9,287 nt of DNA. It comes from an uncultured Sphingomonas sp. GTDB lineage: Bacteria; Pseudomonadota; Alphaproteobacteria; Sphingomonadales; Sphingomonadaceae. Each line of letters starts with the position of its first letter. Position 1 is the first letter of the stretch. The stretch lies in contig CAMLSA010000113.1 of the NCBI GenBank assembly GCA_946482655.1, forward strand, positions 1-9,287, written 5' to 3'. Both the position numbers and the translations under genes were made by a program. Below are positions 1 to 7,405 of this stretch, piece by piece. The notes beneath the pieces were generated by a model that worked only from the letters and a program-made list of their open reading frames with translations, did no database searches and was not told the DNA's origin.

Positions 1-3000
1 CGGATACCCATTTTGCCTTGCCCGTCGCGATCGGCCGCGACGGCATCGGCCTGAGCGCCTGGACCGCACCGAAGGGGACGCCGGCCGGCGATTACGACCT
101 GTCGCTGATCGTCGGAGACACGACCATGAGCTCGGGTCAGTCGGTTCGCGTCGACGAATATCGCCTGCCGACGATGCGGGCGGCCGTCTCGGGTCCCAAG
201 GAGGCGCTGATCCGGCCGAAGACGGTACCCATCAACTTGTTCGTCGGCTATCTGTCGGGCGGAGGCGCCGCCAATCTTCCCGTTTCGCTCCGCGCGAGCT
301 TCGACCGCGGCACTCCCTCCCCCAAAGGCTGGGACGGCTGGACTTTCGGTGGCGGCGCGATGGCCGAGGGCGTCGCCCCGCTCGACGGCGACAATCGCGA
401 CATGTCGGCCCCGCTGCCGGCGGTGCAACAGCTCGCGCTATCACTCGACGGGCAGGGCACAGCGCGCGGCAACATCGCCATCCCCGAGAGCGTCCGCGAC
501 GGGGCGACCCTCGCGGTCGAGATGGATTATCCCGACGCCAATGGCGAGACGCTCACCGCCTCGCAGCGCCTTGTGATCAACCCGGCCTCGCTGAGCCTTG
601 GCATCAGGACCGACGGCTGGCTGATGAAGAAGGATGATCTGCGTCTCCGGCTGGTCGTCCTCGATCTCCATGGCCGGCCGGTGCAGGGCCGCAGCGTATC
701 GGTGAAGCTCTACAGCCGCGAGATAGTGTCGTCGCGGCGACGGCTGGTCGGCGGCTTCTACGCCTATGAGAACAACGCGAAGGTCACCCGCTTGAAACCC
801 GGCTGCACCGTCTTCACCGACGGTCGGGGGCTTGCGGCGTGCAAGCTCGATCCGGGGGTGTCGGGTGAAGTCCATGCGGTCGCGACGGTGCGCGACGATG
901 CCGGCAACGAGGCGGGCGCGGCCACCTCGGTCTGGCTCGCGGGCGACGACTGGTGGTTCGGCGGCGACAATGGCGACCGCATGGATGTCGTCCCCGAGCA
1001 GCGCGAGTACAAAGCGACGGACACTGCGCGATTCCAGGTGCGGATGCCGTTCCGTTCGGCGACCGCCCTCGTCACCGTCGAGCGCGAAGGCGTGCTGTCG
1101 AGCTTCGTCACGAGGCTGTCGGGCAAGGACCCTGTGGTCGAGGTGCCGTTGCAGGGCTTTCACGCGCCTGACGTCTATGTCTCGGTGCTGGCGGTGCGCG
1201 GGCGGATCGCGGGGTGGCGGCTATGGCTCGCCGATTTCGCGCGGCGGTGGAACCTGCCCTTTTTTCAGGATCTCGCCGCCAAGCCGACCGCGCTGGTCGA
1301 CCTTGCCAAGCCGAGCTTCCGTCTGGGCATCGCCAGGATCAAGGTCGGCTGGGACGCGCACCGCCTCGCGGTCGACGTGACCGCCGACCGACCTAAATAT
1401 CATGTCCGCGACCGGGCGCAGGTGGCGGTCCGCGTCACCGGCCCTGACGGCAAGCCGCCCCGTTCGGCCGAGATCGCCTTCGTCGCGATCGACGAAGCGC
1501 TGCTGACGCTCGCCCCCAATGACAGCTGGAAGCTGCTCGACGCGATGATGGGCGAGCGCGCGCTCGCGGTGCTGACCTCGACCGCGCAGATGCAGGTGGT
1601 CGGCAAGCGGCATTATGGCCGCAAGGCGGCGGCGGCGGGTGGCGGCGGCGGCGGCGATCTGAGCCAGGTCAACCGCGAGGATTTCCGCCCCGTGCTGTTG
1701 TGGAGGGGCCGGGTGCCGCTCGACGGGCGCGGCACGGCACGGCTGGCGGTACCGATGTCGGACTCGCTGTCCTCCTTCCGCATGGTCGCGATCGCGACCT
1801 CGGGCACGGGCCGCTTCGGCACCGGCGCGACCACGGTCCGCACTCAGCAGGATCTCAGCATCTATTCCGGGGTCGCGCCGCTGGTCCGCTCGGGTGATCG
1901 CTACGGCGCGAGCTTCACGCTACGCAACGGATCCGGGCGGCCGATGACGGTAACCGCGCGCGTTACCGCCGATCCCGCCGTCGTCCGCGGCAAGGCGCTT
2001 AGCGTATCGCTGCCGGCGGGTGGGGCCAAGTCGGTGACCTGGTGGCTGAATGCGCCCGTCGGCCTCGGCAGGCTCAGCTGGACAGTCTCGGCACGTTCGT
2101 CGGATGGGAAATCGGTTGACCGATTGACCGTCGCGCAGACGATCGTCCCGGCGGTGCCGGCAGATATCTGGGCGGCGACGCTGCTCCGTGTCGGTCCGCG
2201 ATCTCTGGTCGATCTCACCGCTCCGCGGGGTGCGCTGCCCGGACGCGGCGGGGTCGAGGTCCGGCTGACCGACAGCCTGGCGCCACCGCTCGACGGCGTC
2301 AGACGCTATATGCGCGGCTATTCGTTCGAATGCTTCGAGCAGCGCCTGTCGAAGGCGGTCGCCGCCGAGGATGCGGCCGCGTGGAACCGGCTCGCCGCCG
2401 ACATGCCGGCCTACATCGATCGCGATGGCCTGCTGCGCTATTTTCCCGAGGAGCGCATGGAGGGATCGGTCGCGCTGACCGCCTATGTGCTGTCGATCGG
2501 CGCCGAGGCCGGTTTCGCTATTCCCGATGCCGAGCGGGTGCGGCTGATCGCGGCATTGCAGTCCTTCTTCGAGGGGAGGCTGACCCGGCAAAGTCCCTGG
2601 TCCGCAGATGCGCGGATCGAAAAGCTCGCGGCGCTCGCCGCCCTCTCCCGGCACGGCGCGTCGAGCTTCGCGATGCTCGGCCAGATCGGCATCGCGCCGG
2701 CCGACATGCAGAGCTCGGCGCTGATCGACTGGATCACGGCGCTGATCCGCACCCCCGGCGCCGATCCGGCAATGCTGGCACGCGCCGAGGCCGAGCTTCG
2801 CACCCGTATCGCTCATGAAGGCTCGCGCTTCGACTTCATCGACAGCGGCAATGTTCCGTGGTGGATGATGACCTCGGGCGACGAGATGGCGAACCGGGCG
2901 CTCGCCGTGCTGATCGGGCGGCCGGGCTGGCAGGATGAGATACCGCGCCTGATGATCGGGGCGGCACTTCGCCAGCGGCGCGGGCATTGGGATACCACGC

Positions 3001-3677
3001 CGGCCAATGCCTGGGGCGTGGTCGCGGCGAAGCGCTTCGTCGGCACCTACCCGCCTGCCGCCATCACGGGGACGACCAGCCTCGGTCTGCTCGGTCAGTC
3101 GCGCATGGCGCGCTGGCCCTCGTCTGCGCCGGTGCTGCTGCGCTTCCCGCTGCCACGCTCACCTGCGCCGCTGCGCCTCTCGCATCCGGGAACCGGACCC
3201 TGGGCGCAGGTTCAGGTTTCGGCGGCGGTGCCGATGAAGCAGCCCTTTTTTGCGGGCTACCGGATCAGCCGCCAGGTCAGCTTCATCCAGCGCCGTGATC
3301 CGAAGAAGCTGACCAGGGGCGACGTTCTCCGCGTCCGCCTGACGATCGACGCGGGCGCGGAACGCAACTGGGTGGTGATAGACGATCCGATTCCGGCGGG
3401 CGCGACGATCATCGGCGACCTGGGCGGCCAGTCGGCGACGCTCGCGGTGCAGGCGTCGGGCGGCGAAGGCGTGCAGCCGAGCTATGTCGAGCGCGGCCAG
3501 GACGGCTGGCGAGGCTATTTCGAATGGGTGCCGCGCGGCCGCTTCACGGTGGAATATGCGGTGCGCCTCAATGCGGCGGGGCGGTTCCAGCTGCCGCCGA
3601 CTCGGGTGGAGGCGATGTATTCGCCCGAGATCAGGGCGGCGCTCCCCAACGGCCGGATGTCGGTCTTTCCGCGGTGA
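1..3677 (+). CDS. Bacterial alpha-2-macroglobulin family protein (5'-truncated by window edge)
   Basis: Large secreted or periplasmic protease-trap protein of the bacterial A2M (YfhM/ECAM-like) family. The frame is open from base 3, so the TTG at 18 is only an internal codon and the true N-terminus (signal peptide, first MG domains) lies outside. About 1,224 residues are visible. Seen in order: MG-type beta domains (VRVDEYRLPT near 145-175; further repeats to about 1500); an Ala/Gly-rich stretch at 1626-1655; the A2M core signature around 1680-1850 (DFRPVLLWRGRVPLDGRG, then DSLSSFRMVA); a thioester-type CFEQ at 2331-2342 in YSFECFEQRLSKAV; a helical thioester domain to about 3100; and a C-terminal receptor-binding-like beta domain ending PTRVEAMYSPEIRAALPNGR. 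Known for the family: cleavage of a bait region activates the Cys-Gln thioester, which covalently traps the protease. The gene overlaps pbpC by 4 bp, the usual partner. Family assignment is firm; protease trapping is inferred. Confidence 0.93.
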   Translation, partial: DTHFALPVAIGRDGIGLSAWTAPKGTPAGDYDLSLIVGDTTMSSGQSVRVDEYRLPTMRAAVSGPKEALIRPKTVPINLFVGYLSGGGAANLPVSLRASFDRGTPSPKGWDGWTFGGGAMAEGVAPLDGDNRDMSAPLPAVQQLALSLDGQGTARGNIAIPESVRDGATLAVEMDYPDANGETLTASQRLVINPASLSLGIRTDGWLMKKDDLRLRLVVLDLHGRPVQGRSVSVKLYSREIVSSRRRLVGGFYAYENNAKVTRLKPGCTVFTDGRGLAACKLDPGVSGEVHAVATVRDDAGNEAGAATSVWLAGDDWWFGGDNGDRMDVVPEQREYKATDTARFQVRMPFRSATALVTVEREGVLSSFVTRLSGKDPVVEVPLQGFHAPDVYVSVLAVRGRIAGWRLWLADFARRWNLPFFQDLAAKPTALVDLAKPSFRLGIARIKVGWDAHRLAVDVTADRPKYHVRDRAQVAVRVTGPDGKPPRSAEIAFVAIDEALLTLAPNDSWKLLDAMMGERALAVLTSTAQMQVVGKRHYGRKAAAAGGGGGGDLSQVNREDFRPVLLWRGRVPLDGRGTARLAVPMSDSLSSFRMVAIATSGTGRFGTGATTVRTQQDLSIYSGVAPLVRSGDRYGASFTLRNGSGRPMTVTARVTADPAVVRGKALSVSLPAGGAKSVTWWLNAPVGLGRLSWTVSARSSDGKSVDRLTVAQTIVPAVPADIWAATLLRVGPRSLVDLTAPRGALPGRGGVEVRLTDSLAPPLDGVRRYMRGYSFECFEQRLSKAVAAEDAAAWNRLAADMPAYIDRDGLLRYFPEERMEGSVALTAYVLSIGAEAGFAIPDAERVRLIAALQSFFEGRLTRQSPWSADARIEKLAALAALSRHGASSFAMLGQIGIAPADMQSSALIDWITALIRTPGADPAMLARAEAELRTRIAHEGSRFDFIDSGNVPWWMMTSGDEMANRALAVLIGRPGWQDEIPRLMIGAALRQRRGHWDTTPANAWGVVAAKRFVGTYPPAAITGTTSLGLLGQSRMARWPSSAPVLLRFPLPRSPAPLRLSHPGTGPWAQVQVSAAVPMKQPFFAGYRISRQVSFIQRRDPKKLTRGDVLRVRLTIDAGAERNWVVIDDPIPAGATIIGDLGGQSATLAVQASGGEGVQPSYVERGQDGWRGYFEWVPRGRFTVEYAVRLNAAGRFQLPPTRVEAMYSPEIRAALPNGRMSVFPR
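1626..1655 (+). repeat. GC-rich trinucleotide run encoding Ala4-Gly6 inside the A2M gene
   Basis: Four GCG codons (1626-1637), one GGT (1638-1640) and five GGC codons (1641-1655) encode AAAAGGGGGG. It lies just before the conserved DFRPVLLWRGRV segment. In A2M proteins the exposed, poorly conserved bait region sits in roughly this part of the chain, so the run probably encodes a flexible loop or part of the bait. Near-perfect codon repetition makes slippage and length variation between strains plausible. Confidence 0.7.
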
Positions 3678-5791
3678 GGCGGCCGACACGATCGAATATC
3701 CGGGGGACGCTGCTGCTCGCGCCGCTGGTGCTGCTCCTGCTGCTCTATGGGGCGACCTCGCCGCCGGCGATGCCCGATCCCGCCATGGTGCGGACCGCGT
3801 GGCGGCCGACCGAGGCCTGGCTTTACGATCGTCATGAGCGGCTGATCGACAGCGTCCGGGTCGATTTCAGCCGGCGGCGGCTTGCCTGGACGCCGATCGG
3901 CGAGATCGCGCCCGCGCTCCGGACCTCGGTGACCGCCGCCGAGGATCGCGGCTTTCGGTCGCATGGCGGGGTGGACTGGCTCGCGGTGGCCGGGTCGGTC
4001 CGCGATCGCCTGACCGGCGGCCGCGCGCGCGGCGCATCGACGATCACGATGCAGCTCGCCGCCTATCTTGCGCCCGAGCTCGCTCGGCCGGGATCGCGCA
4101 ACCTGTGGCAGAAGCTTCGCCAGATGCGCGCGGCGATGGCGATCGAGCGGCGCTGGTCCAAGGACGAGATCCTCGAAGCCTATCTCAACCTCGCGGGCTT
4201 CCGTGGCGAGGCGCAGGGGATCATGGCGGCGAGCCGGCAGCTTTTCGCCAAGCCGCCCTCGGCGTTATCGCGCGACGAGGCGGCGCTCCTGACCGCCCTG
4301 CTCCCCCATCCGCAGGCGCCGCCCGAACGGATCGTCAGGCGTGCCTGTCTGCTCCTGCCCCATCACTGCGCCGCGATCGGCACCGTCGCCGCCGAGGCGT
4401 TCGGCGGGGCACGGCGGCAGGCGATTGATCCGGAGCTTGCCCCGCATCTTGCAGCCCGGCTGCTCGACAGGCCCGGCATGCGCGTCACCACGACCATCGA
4501 CGCCGCCATCCAGCGCGCGGCGAAGGCGGCGCTGACCCGTCAGCTGATCGGGCTCGGCGGCCAGCGGGCACGCGATGGCGCGGTGGTCGTGCTCGACAAC
4601 GCCAGTGGCGACACGCTCGCCTATGTCGGCGGGGTGGGCGGCGAATCGACCGCTGCGGCGGTCGACGGCGCCGCCGCGCCGCGCCAGGCCGGGTCGACGC
4701 TCAAGCCCTTCCTCTATGCTGCCGCGATCGAACGCGGCTATCTTACCGCCGCCTCGATCCTCGATGACAATCCGGTCCAGCTCGACACGGCCTCAGGCCT
4801 CTATGTACCGCAAAATTACGACCGCAGCTTCAAGGGGCCGGTGTCGGCGCGGTCGGCGCTCGCCGCCTCGCTCAACGTGCCGGCGGTGCGCACGCTACTG
4901 CTGGTCGGCGTCAACGGCTTCCGCGACCGGCTGTGGGACATCGGCTATAAGGGCCTGACCGAGGATGGCGACCACTACGGCTTCTCGCTCGCGCTCGGAT
5001 CGGCCGAGGTCACCCTGATCGAACAGGCAAATGCCTTCCGCACCCTCGCCAATCGAGGGCGCTGGTCGCCCCCGCGGCTGACCGCGGGCGATCCGCGAGC
5101 CGAGCCTCGGCCCGTGATCGGCCCGGCCGCCGCCTGGATCACGTCCGACATATTGTCCGATCCCGGCGCCCGCGCGGGCACCTTCGGACTCGACAGCGCA
5201 CTCCGCCTGCCCTTCTGGTCGGCGGTCAAGACCGGCACCTCGAAGGCGATGCGCGATAATTGGTGCATCGGATTTTCGGGGCGCTACACGGTCGCCGTCT
5301 GGATCGGCAATCTCGAGGGAGATTCGATGCGCGCCGTATCTGGGACCAGCGGCGCGGCGCCGGTCTGGCGCGAGGTGATGCTCGCGCTCCACCGCCATGA
5401 TCCGCCGCCGCGCCCGGCCCCTCCCACCGACGTCGAGCGCCGGCCGGTGCGCTTCGAGGGCGATATCGAACCGCCGCGCACCGAATATTTCCTGCGCGGC
5501 ACCGGCCAGCCGCTGTTCGGCCCTTCGCCCCCCGAGGCCCGTCGGGCGCGGATCACCAGCCCGGTATCGGGCAGCATCTATGCGCTCGATCCCGATATCC
5601 CGATGCCCCGCCAGCGCCTCCGCATCCTGGTGACCGGCGCGGTCGCCGACCATAGGCTGGTCCTCGACCGAAGCGATATCGGACCGGCAAGCGCCCAGCC
5701 GCTGATCCTGCCGGGGCCCGGCGCGCACCGGTTGATGTTGCGGGATGGAACGGGCCGGATTGTCGATCAGATAGTGTTCACGATCCGGTGA
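3674..5791 (+). CDS. pbpC: Penicillin-binding protein 1C (bifunctional transglycosylase/transpeptidase)
   Basis: Class A penicillin-binding protein, 705 aa from GTG 3674, anchored in the inner membrane and acting on periplasmic peptidoglycan. Residues 11-26 are a hydrophobic membrane anchor after a basic N-terminus. The GT51 glycosyltransferase domain (about 45-230) has AAEDRGFRSHGGVD with the expected catalytic Glu90, then ASTITMQLA (121-129) and SKDEILEAYLN (162-172). The transpeptidase domain (about 300-575) has SxxK as STLK (Ser341, Lys344), SxN as SLN (399-401) and KTGTS (519-523). Residues 620-705 match the PBP1C-specific C-terminal BiPBP_C domain (RITSPVSGSIYALDP). All catalytic motifs are intact. 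The frame is open upstream to 3524, but GTG 3674 puts the membrane anchor at the N-terminus and overlaps the A2M stop as GTGA, so translational coupling is likely; no clear Shine-Dalgarno is seen. Known context: pbpC and A2M genes are commonly adjacent. Confidence 0.96.
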   Translation: MRRPTRSNIRGTLLLAPLVLLLLLYGATSPPAMPDPAMVRTAWRPTEAWLYDRHERLIDSVRVDFSRRRLAWTPIGEIAPALRTSVTAAEDRGFRSHGGVDWLAVAGSVRDRLTGGRARGASTITMQLAAYLAPELARPGSRNLWQKLRQMRAAMAIERRWSKDEILEAYLNLAGFRGEAQGIMAASRQLFAKPPSALSRDEAALLTALLPHPQAPPERIVRRACLLLPHHCAAIGTVAAEAFGGARRQAIDPELAPHLAARLLDRPGMRVTTTIDAAIQRAAKAALTRQLIGLGGQRARDGAVVVLDNASGDTLAYVGGVGGESTAAAVDGAAAPRQAGSTLKPFLYAAAIERGYLTAASILDDNPVQLDTASGLYVPQNYDRSFKGPVSARSALAASLNVPAVRTLLLVGVNGFRDRLWDIGYKGLTEDGDHYGFSLALGSAEVTLIEQANAFRTLANRGRWSPPRLTAGDPRAEPRPVIGPAAAWITSDILSDPGARAGTFGLDSALRLPFWSAVKTGTSKAMRDNWCIGFSGRYTVAVWIGNLEGDSMRAVSGTSGAAPVWREVMLALHRHDPPPRPAPPTDVERRPVRFEGDIEPPRTEYFLRGTGQPLFGPSPPEARRARITSPVSGSIYALDPDIPMPRQRLRILVTGAVADHRLVLDRSDIGPASAQPLILPGPGAHRLMLRDGTGRIVDQIVFTIR

Positions 5792-5797
5792 TCTGAC

Positions 5798-5819
5798 GGA
5801 CGAGGACCGGCTATCGTCC
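5798..5819. terminator. Possible hairpin between convergent pbpC and SirB1-like gene
   Basis: GGACGA (5798-5803) pairs perfectly with TCGTCC (5814-5819) across a 10-base loop. It begins 6 bases after the pbpC stop and runs into the last codons of the convergent gene. There is no T run on either side, so this is at best a weak bidirectional transcription barrier; it may be chance in high-GC DNA. Confidence 0.25.
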
Positions 5820-6623
5820 CGCCAGCTTCTCCAGCGCGGCGGAGATATGCGCCCTGTGGTCGCTGTCGCGGGTGATTTCGAGCATCGCGCTGAGGCTGAT
5901 CCGCGCATCCTCTACCCGCCCTGCGGAGAGCTGAAGCCGCGCTAGATCCCACCAGCCCTGCCCGTTCGACGGCGCGACTTCGACCATGCGCTGGTAGATC
6001 ACCAGCGCCCGGCCGCTGTCACCCGCTTGTTCGGCCCGCGTCGCCTGGTTGAGCAGCAGCCGCACCAGCACCATCCGATTGCTCATCGGCGCCAGATGCA
6101 TCTGCTCGGGGGCGGCGTTGGGGCCGAGCGAGCGGCGGATCAGATTGATCAGCGCCACGGGCGAGACGATTACCCCGTCATGGAAGGGATCGATCACCAC
6201 GGGATCGTCCTTGGGCCCGACCCGGACGAGAACGTGGCCCGGCGTGTTGAGCGCATCCGCCAGCCAGCCGAGGCGCCGCGCCAGCGCCACATAGATGATC
6301 GACAGGCTGACCGGCAGTCCCTTCCGGCGGTCGAGCACGCGGATCATGTCGGCGTTGAGCGGCGCGTCATAGCTGGCGTTGTCGCCGGTCAGCCCGTTCC
6401 GGCTTGCGAGAATCCGGGCCAGCACATCGGCCTGTTCGGCCCCGCTTTCCGCCGTCTCGATGTCCTCCTCCATGCGGAGCTCGGCCTCGAACGCGTCGAG
6501 CTGGGCGATGTAGGGCGCCAGATCGATGCCGTCATGGTCGAGAGCGCTCAGCTCGAGTGCGGCGATATCCAGGCTGATGTCTTCATCGTCGAGCAGTCCC
6601 AGATGGGCAATGGAAGCAATCAT
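5811..6623 (-). CDS. SirB1 family transglutaminase-like protein with C-terminal TPR-like region
   Basis: 270-aa, probably cytosolic protein of the SirB1/YchA type (Transglut_core2 fold). An acidic helical N-terminus (about 8-60) is followed by the family core: RVLDRRKGLPVSLSIIYVAL (95-114), ALARRLGW (113-120), NTPGHVLVRV with His130 (126-135) and VVIDPFHDG with Asp145 (142-150). Residues about 183-265 look like TPR helices (LNQATRAEQAGDSGRALVIY, then WWDLARLQLSAGRVEDA). The His and Asp of a transglutaminase-type triad are present, but the protein has no cysteine at all, so classical thiol catalysis is unlikely. The biochemical role of the family is poorly defined. The ATG at 6623 gives MIASIAHLGLLDDED, in keeping with family N-termini as I recall them; there is no strong Shine-Dalgarno. 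It converges on pbpC (19 bp apart) and diverges from nasT; no functional link to either is evident. Confidence 0.85.
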   Translation of the reverse strand: MIASIAHLGLLDDEDISLDIAALELSALDHDGIDLAPYIAQLDAFEAELRMEEDIETAESGAEQADVLARILASRNGLTGDNASYDAPLNADMIRVLDRRKGLPVSLSIIYVALARRLGWLADALNTPGHVLVRVGPKDDPVVIDPFHDGVIVSPVALINLIRRSLGPNAAPEQMHLAPMSNRMVLVRLLLNQATRAEQAGDSGRALVIYQRMVEVAPSNGQGWWDLARLQLSAGRVEDARISLSAMLEITRDSDHRAHISAALEKLAGR

Positions 6624-6805
6624 GGCGCAGGGCCGCTTTCAGTGCTTGGGCTCGACGGAGGGTGGCCATCCGGTAAACCACAGGACGTGACCCGAAGCTA
6701 GAGGTGACTGCGAAACGCCCGCTATCCATGTTGGTTTCTGCCGGCGGACAATCAAATATCGTGCATTGCAACATTTTTCCCGCTGGATCATAGGCTGGCG
6801 TGTTG
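6624..6805. promoter_or_regulatory. Divergent intergenic region upstream of nasT
   Basis: This 182-bp region separates the minus-strand SirB1-like gene from nasT and must hold both promoters. The part next to nasT is more AT-rich than its surroundings. It contains TGCATTGCA (6762-6770), a palindrome with a single-base centre. A weak sigma-70-like pair can be drawn as TTGCAA (6767-6772), 16 bases, CATAGG (6789-6794); this would place the transcription start almost on the nasT start codon. No convincing promoter for the minus-strand gene and no coding sequence were recognised. Confidence 0.4.
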
Positions 6806-7405
6806 ATGGCTGGGGAAAACGCATTGCGGATCGTGATCGTCGACGACAGCGGGCTGCGCGCGACCGTTCTAGAGGATGGCCTGCGCGAGGCCGGTTATGA
6901 CGATATCCACGTCGTTCCGCCGCATGGCGCCTTCGTCGCCAAACTAGAGCGGATGGCGCCCGATGTGGTGCTGATGGACCTCGGCAGCCCGAGTCGCGAC
7001 ACTCTCGAGGAGATGCTCGCGGTCAGCCGCGCGCTGGCACGCCCGATCGCGATGTTCGTCGATCAGTCGGACGATCAGATGATCGGCGCGGCGATCGATG
7101 CCGGCGTCTCGGCCTATGTCGTCGACGGGCTGCGCAAGGAGCGTGTCAAACCGATCCTCGATCTCGCCATTCGCCGTTTCAACGCCTTTAACAAGATGCA
7201 GACCGAGCTCGACGAAGCGCGATCCGCGCTCGCCGACCGCAAGACGATAGACCGCGCCAAGGCGCTGCTGATGAGCAGCCGCAACCTCACCGAGCCAGAT
7301 GCCTACGCGCTGCTGCGCTCGACAGCGATGAACCAAGGACGCAAGATCGTGGAGGTGGCCGAAGCCTTGATTACCGCGCACAGCCTGCTGGGAGGCAAGG
7401 AATGA
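6806..7405 (+). CDS. nasT: NasT-type response regulator with ANTAR RNA-binding domain (transcription antiterminator)
   Basis: 199 aa from ATG 6806. It is a cytosolic regulator that binds nascent leader RNA of nitrate assimilation genes and prevents termination. Receiver-like domain (about 6-122): acidic pair Asp13-Asp14 in IVIVDDS, Asp58 in VVLMDLGSPSRD, then AMFVDQSDD and AGVSAYVVDGL. The usual switch lysine after the last strand is absent at YVVDGL, as I recall for NasT proteins, which are controlled by NasS binding rather than a kinase. A helical linker (about 123-145) leads to the ANTAR domain (about 140-195): RKTIDRAKALLM, then DAYALLRSTAMNQGRKIVEV. In-frame GTG 6800 and TTG 6803 precede the ATG; none has a good Shine-Dalgarno. 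The stop overlaps the nasS start (ATGA), fitting co-expression of the two partners. A matching RNA target lies after nasS. Confidence 0.94.
   Translation: MAGENALRIVIVDDSGLRATVLEDGLREAGYDDIHVVPPHGAFVAKLERMAPDVVLMDLGSPSRDTLEEMLAVSRALARPIAMFVDQSDDQMIGAAIDAGVSAYVVDGLRKERVKPILDLAIRRFNAFNKMQTELDEARSALADRKTIDRAKALLMSSRNLTEPDAYALLRSTAMNQGRKIVEVAEALITAHSLLGGKE
7391..7395 (+). promoter_or_regulatory. Strong ribosome binding site for nasS
   Basis: GGAGG lies 6 bases before the ATG at 7402, inside the last codons of nasT. It is the best Shine-Dalgarno in the window and fixes the nasS start despite the 4-bp overlap with nasT. Confidence 0.8.

Noticed and set aside
1920..2987. Minus-strand open frame of 355 codons opposite the A2M gene
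   Set aside because: It lies wholly antisense to a well-recognised A2M coding region, its translation is rich in Arg/Pro/Gly/His with no family motif, and long antisense frames are common in high-GC genes.
3524..3673. 50-residue N-terminal extension of PBP1C
   Set aside because: It would overlap the conserved C-terminus of A2M by 154 bp and place the membrane anchor internally; the added residues are low-complexity out-of-frame translation.
4895..5908. Minus-strand open frame of 337 codons opposite pbpC and the end of the SirB1-like gene
   Set aside because: It is antisense to intact transpeptidase motifs, crosses two real genes and has no recognisable domain.
6027..6701. Plus-strand open frame of 224 codons opposite the SirB1-like gene
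   Set aside because: The translation is His/Arg/Gln-rich without motifs, while the opposite strand encodes clear SirB1-type motifs.
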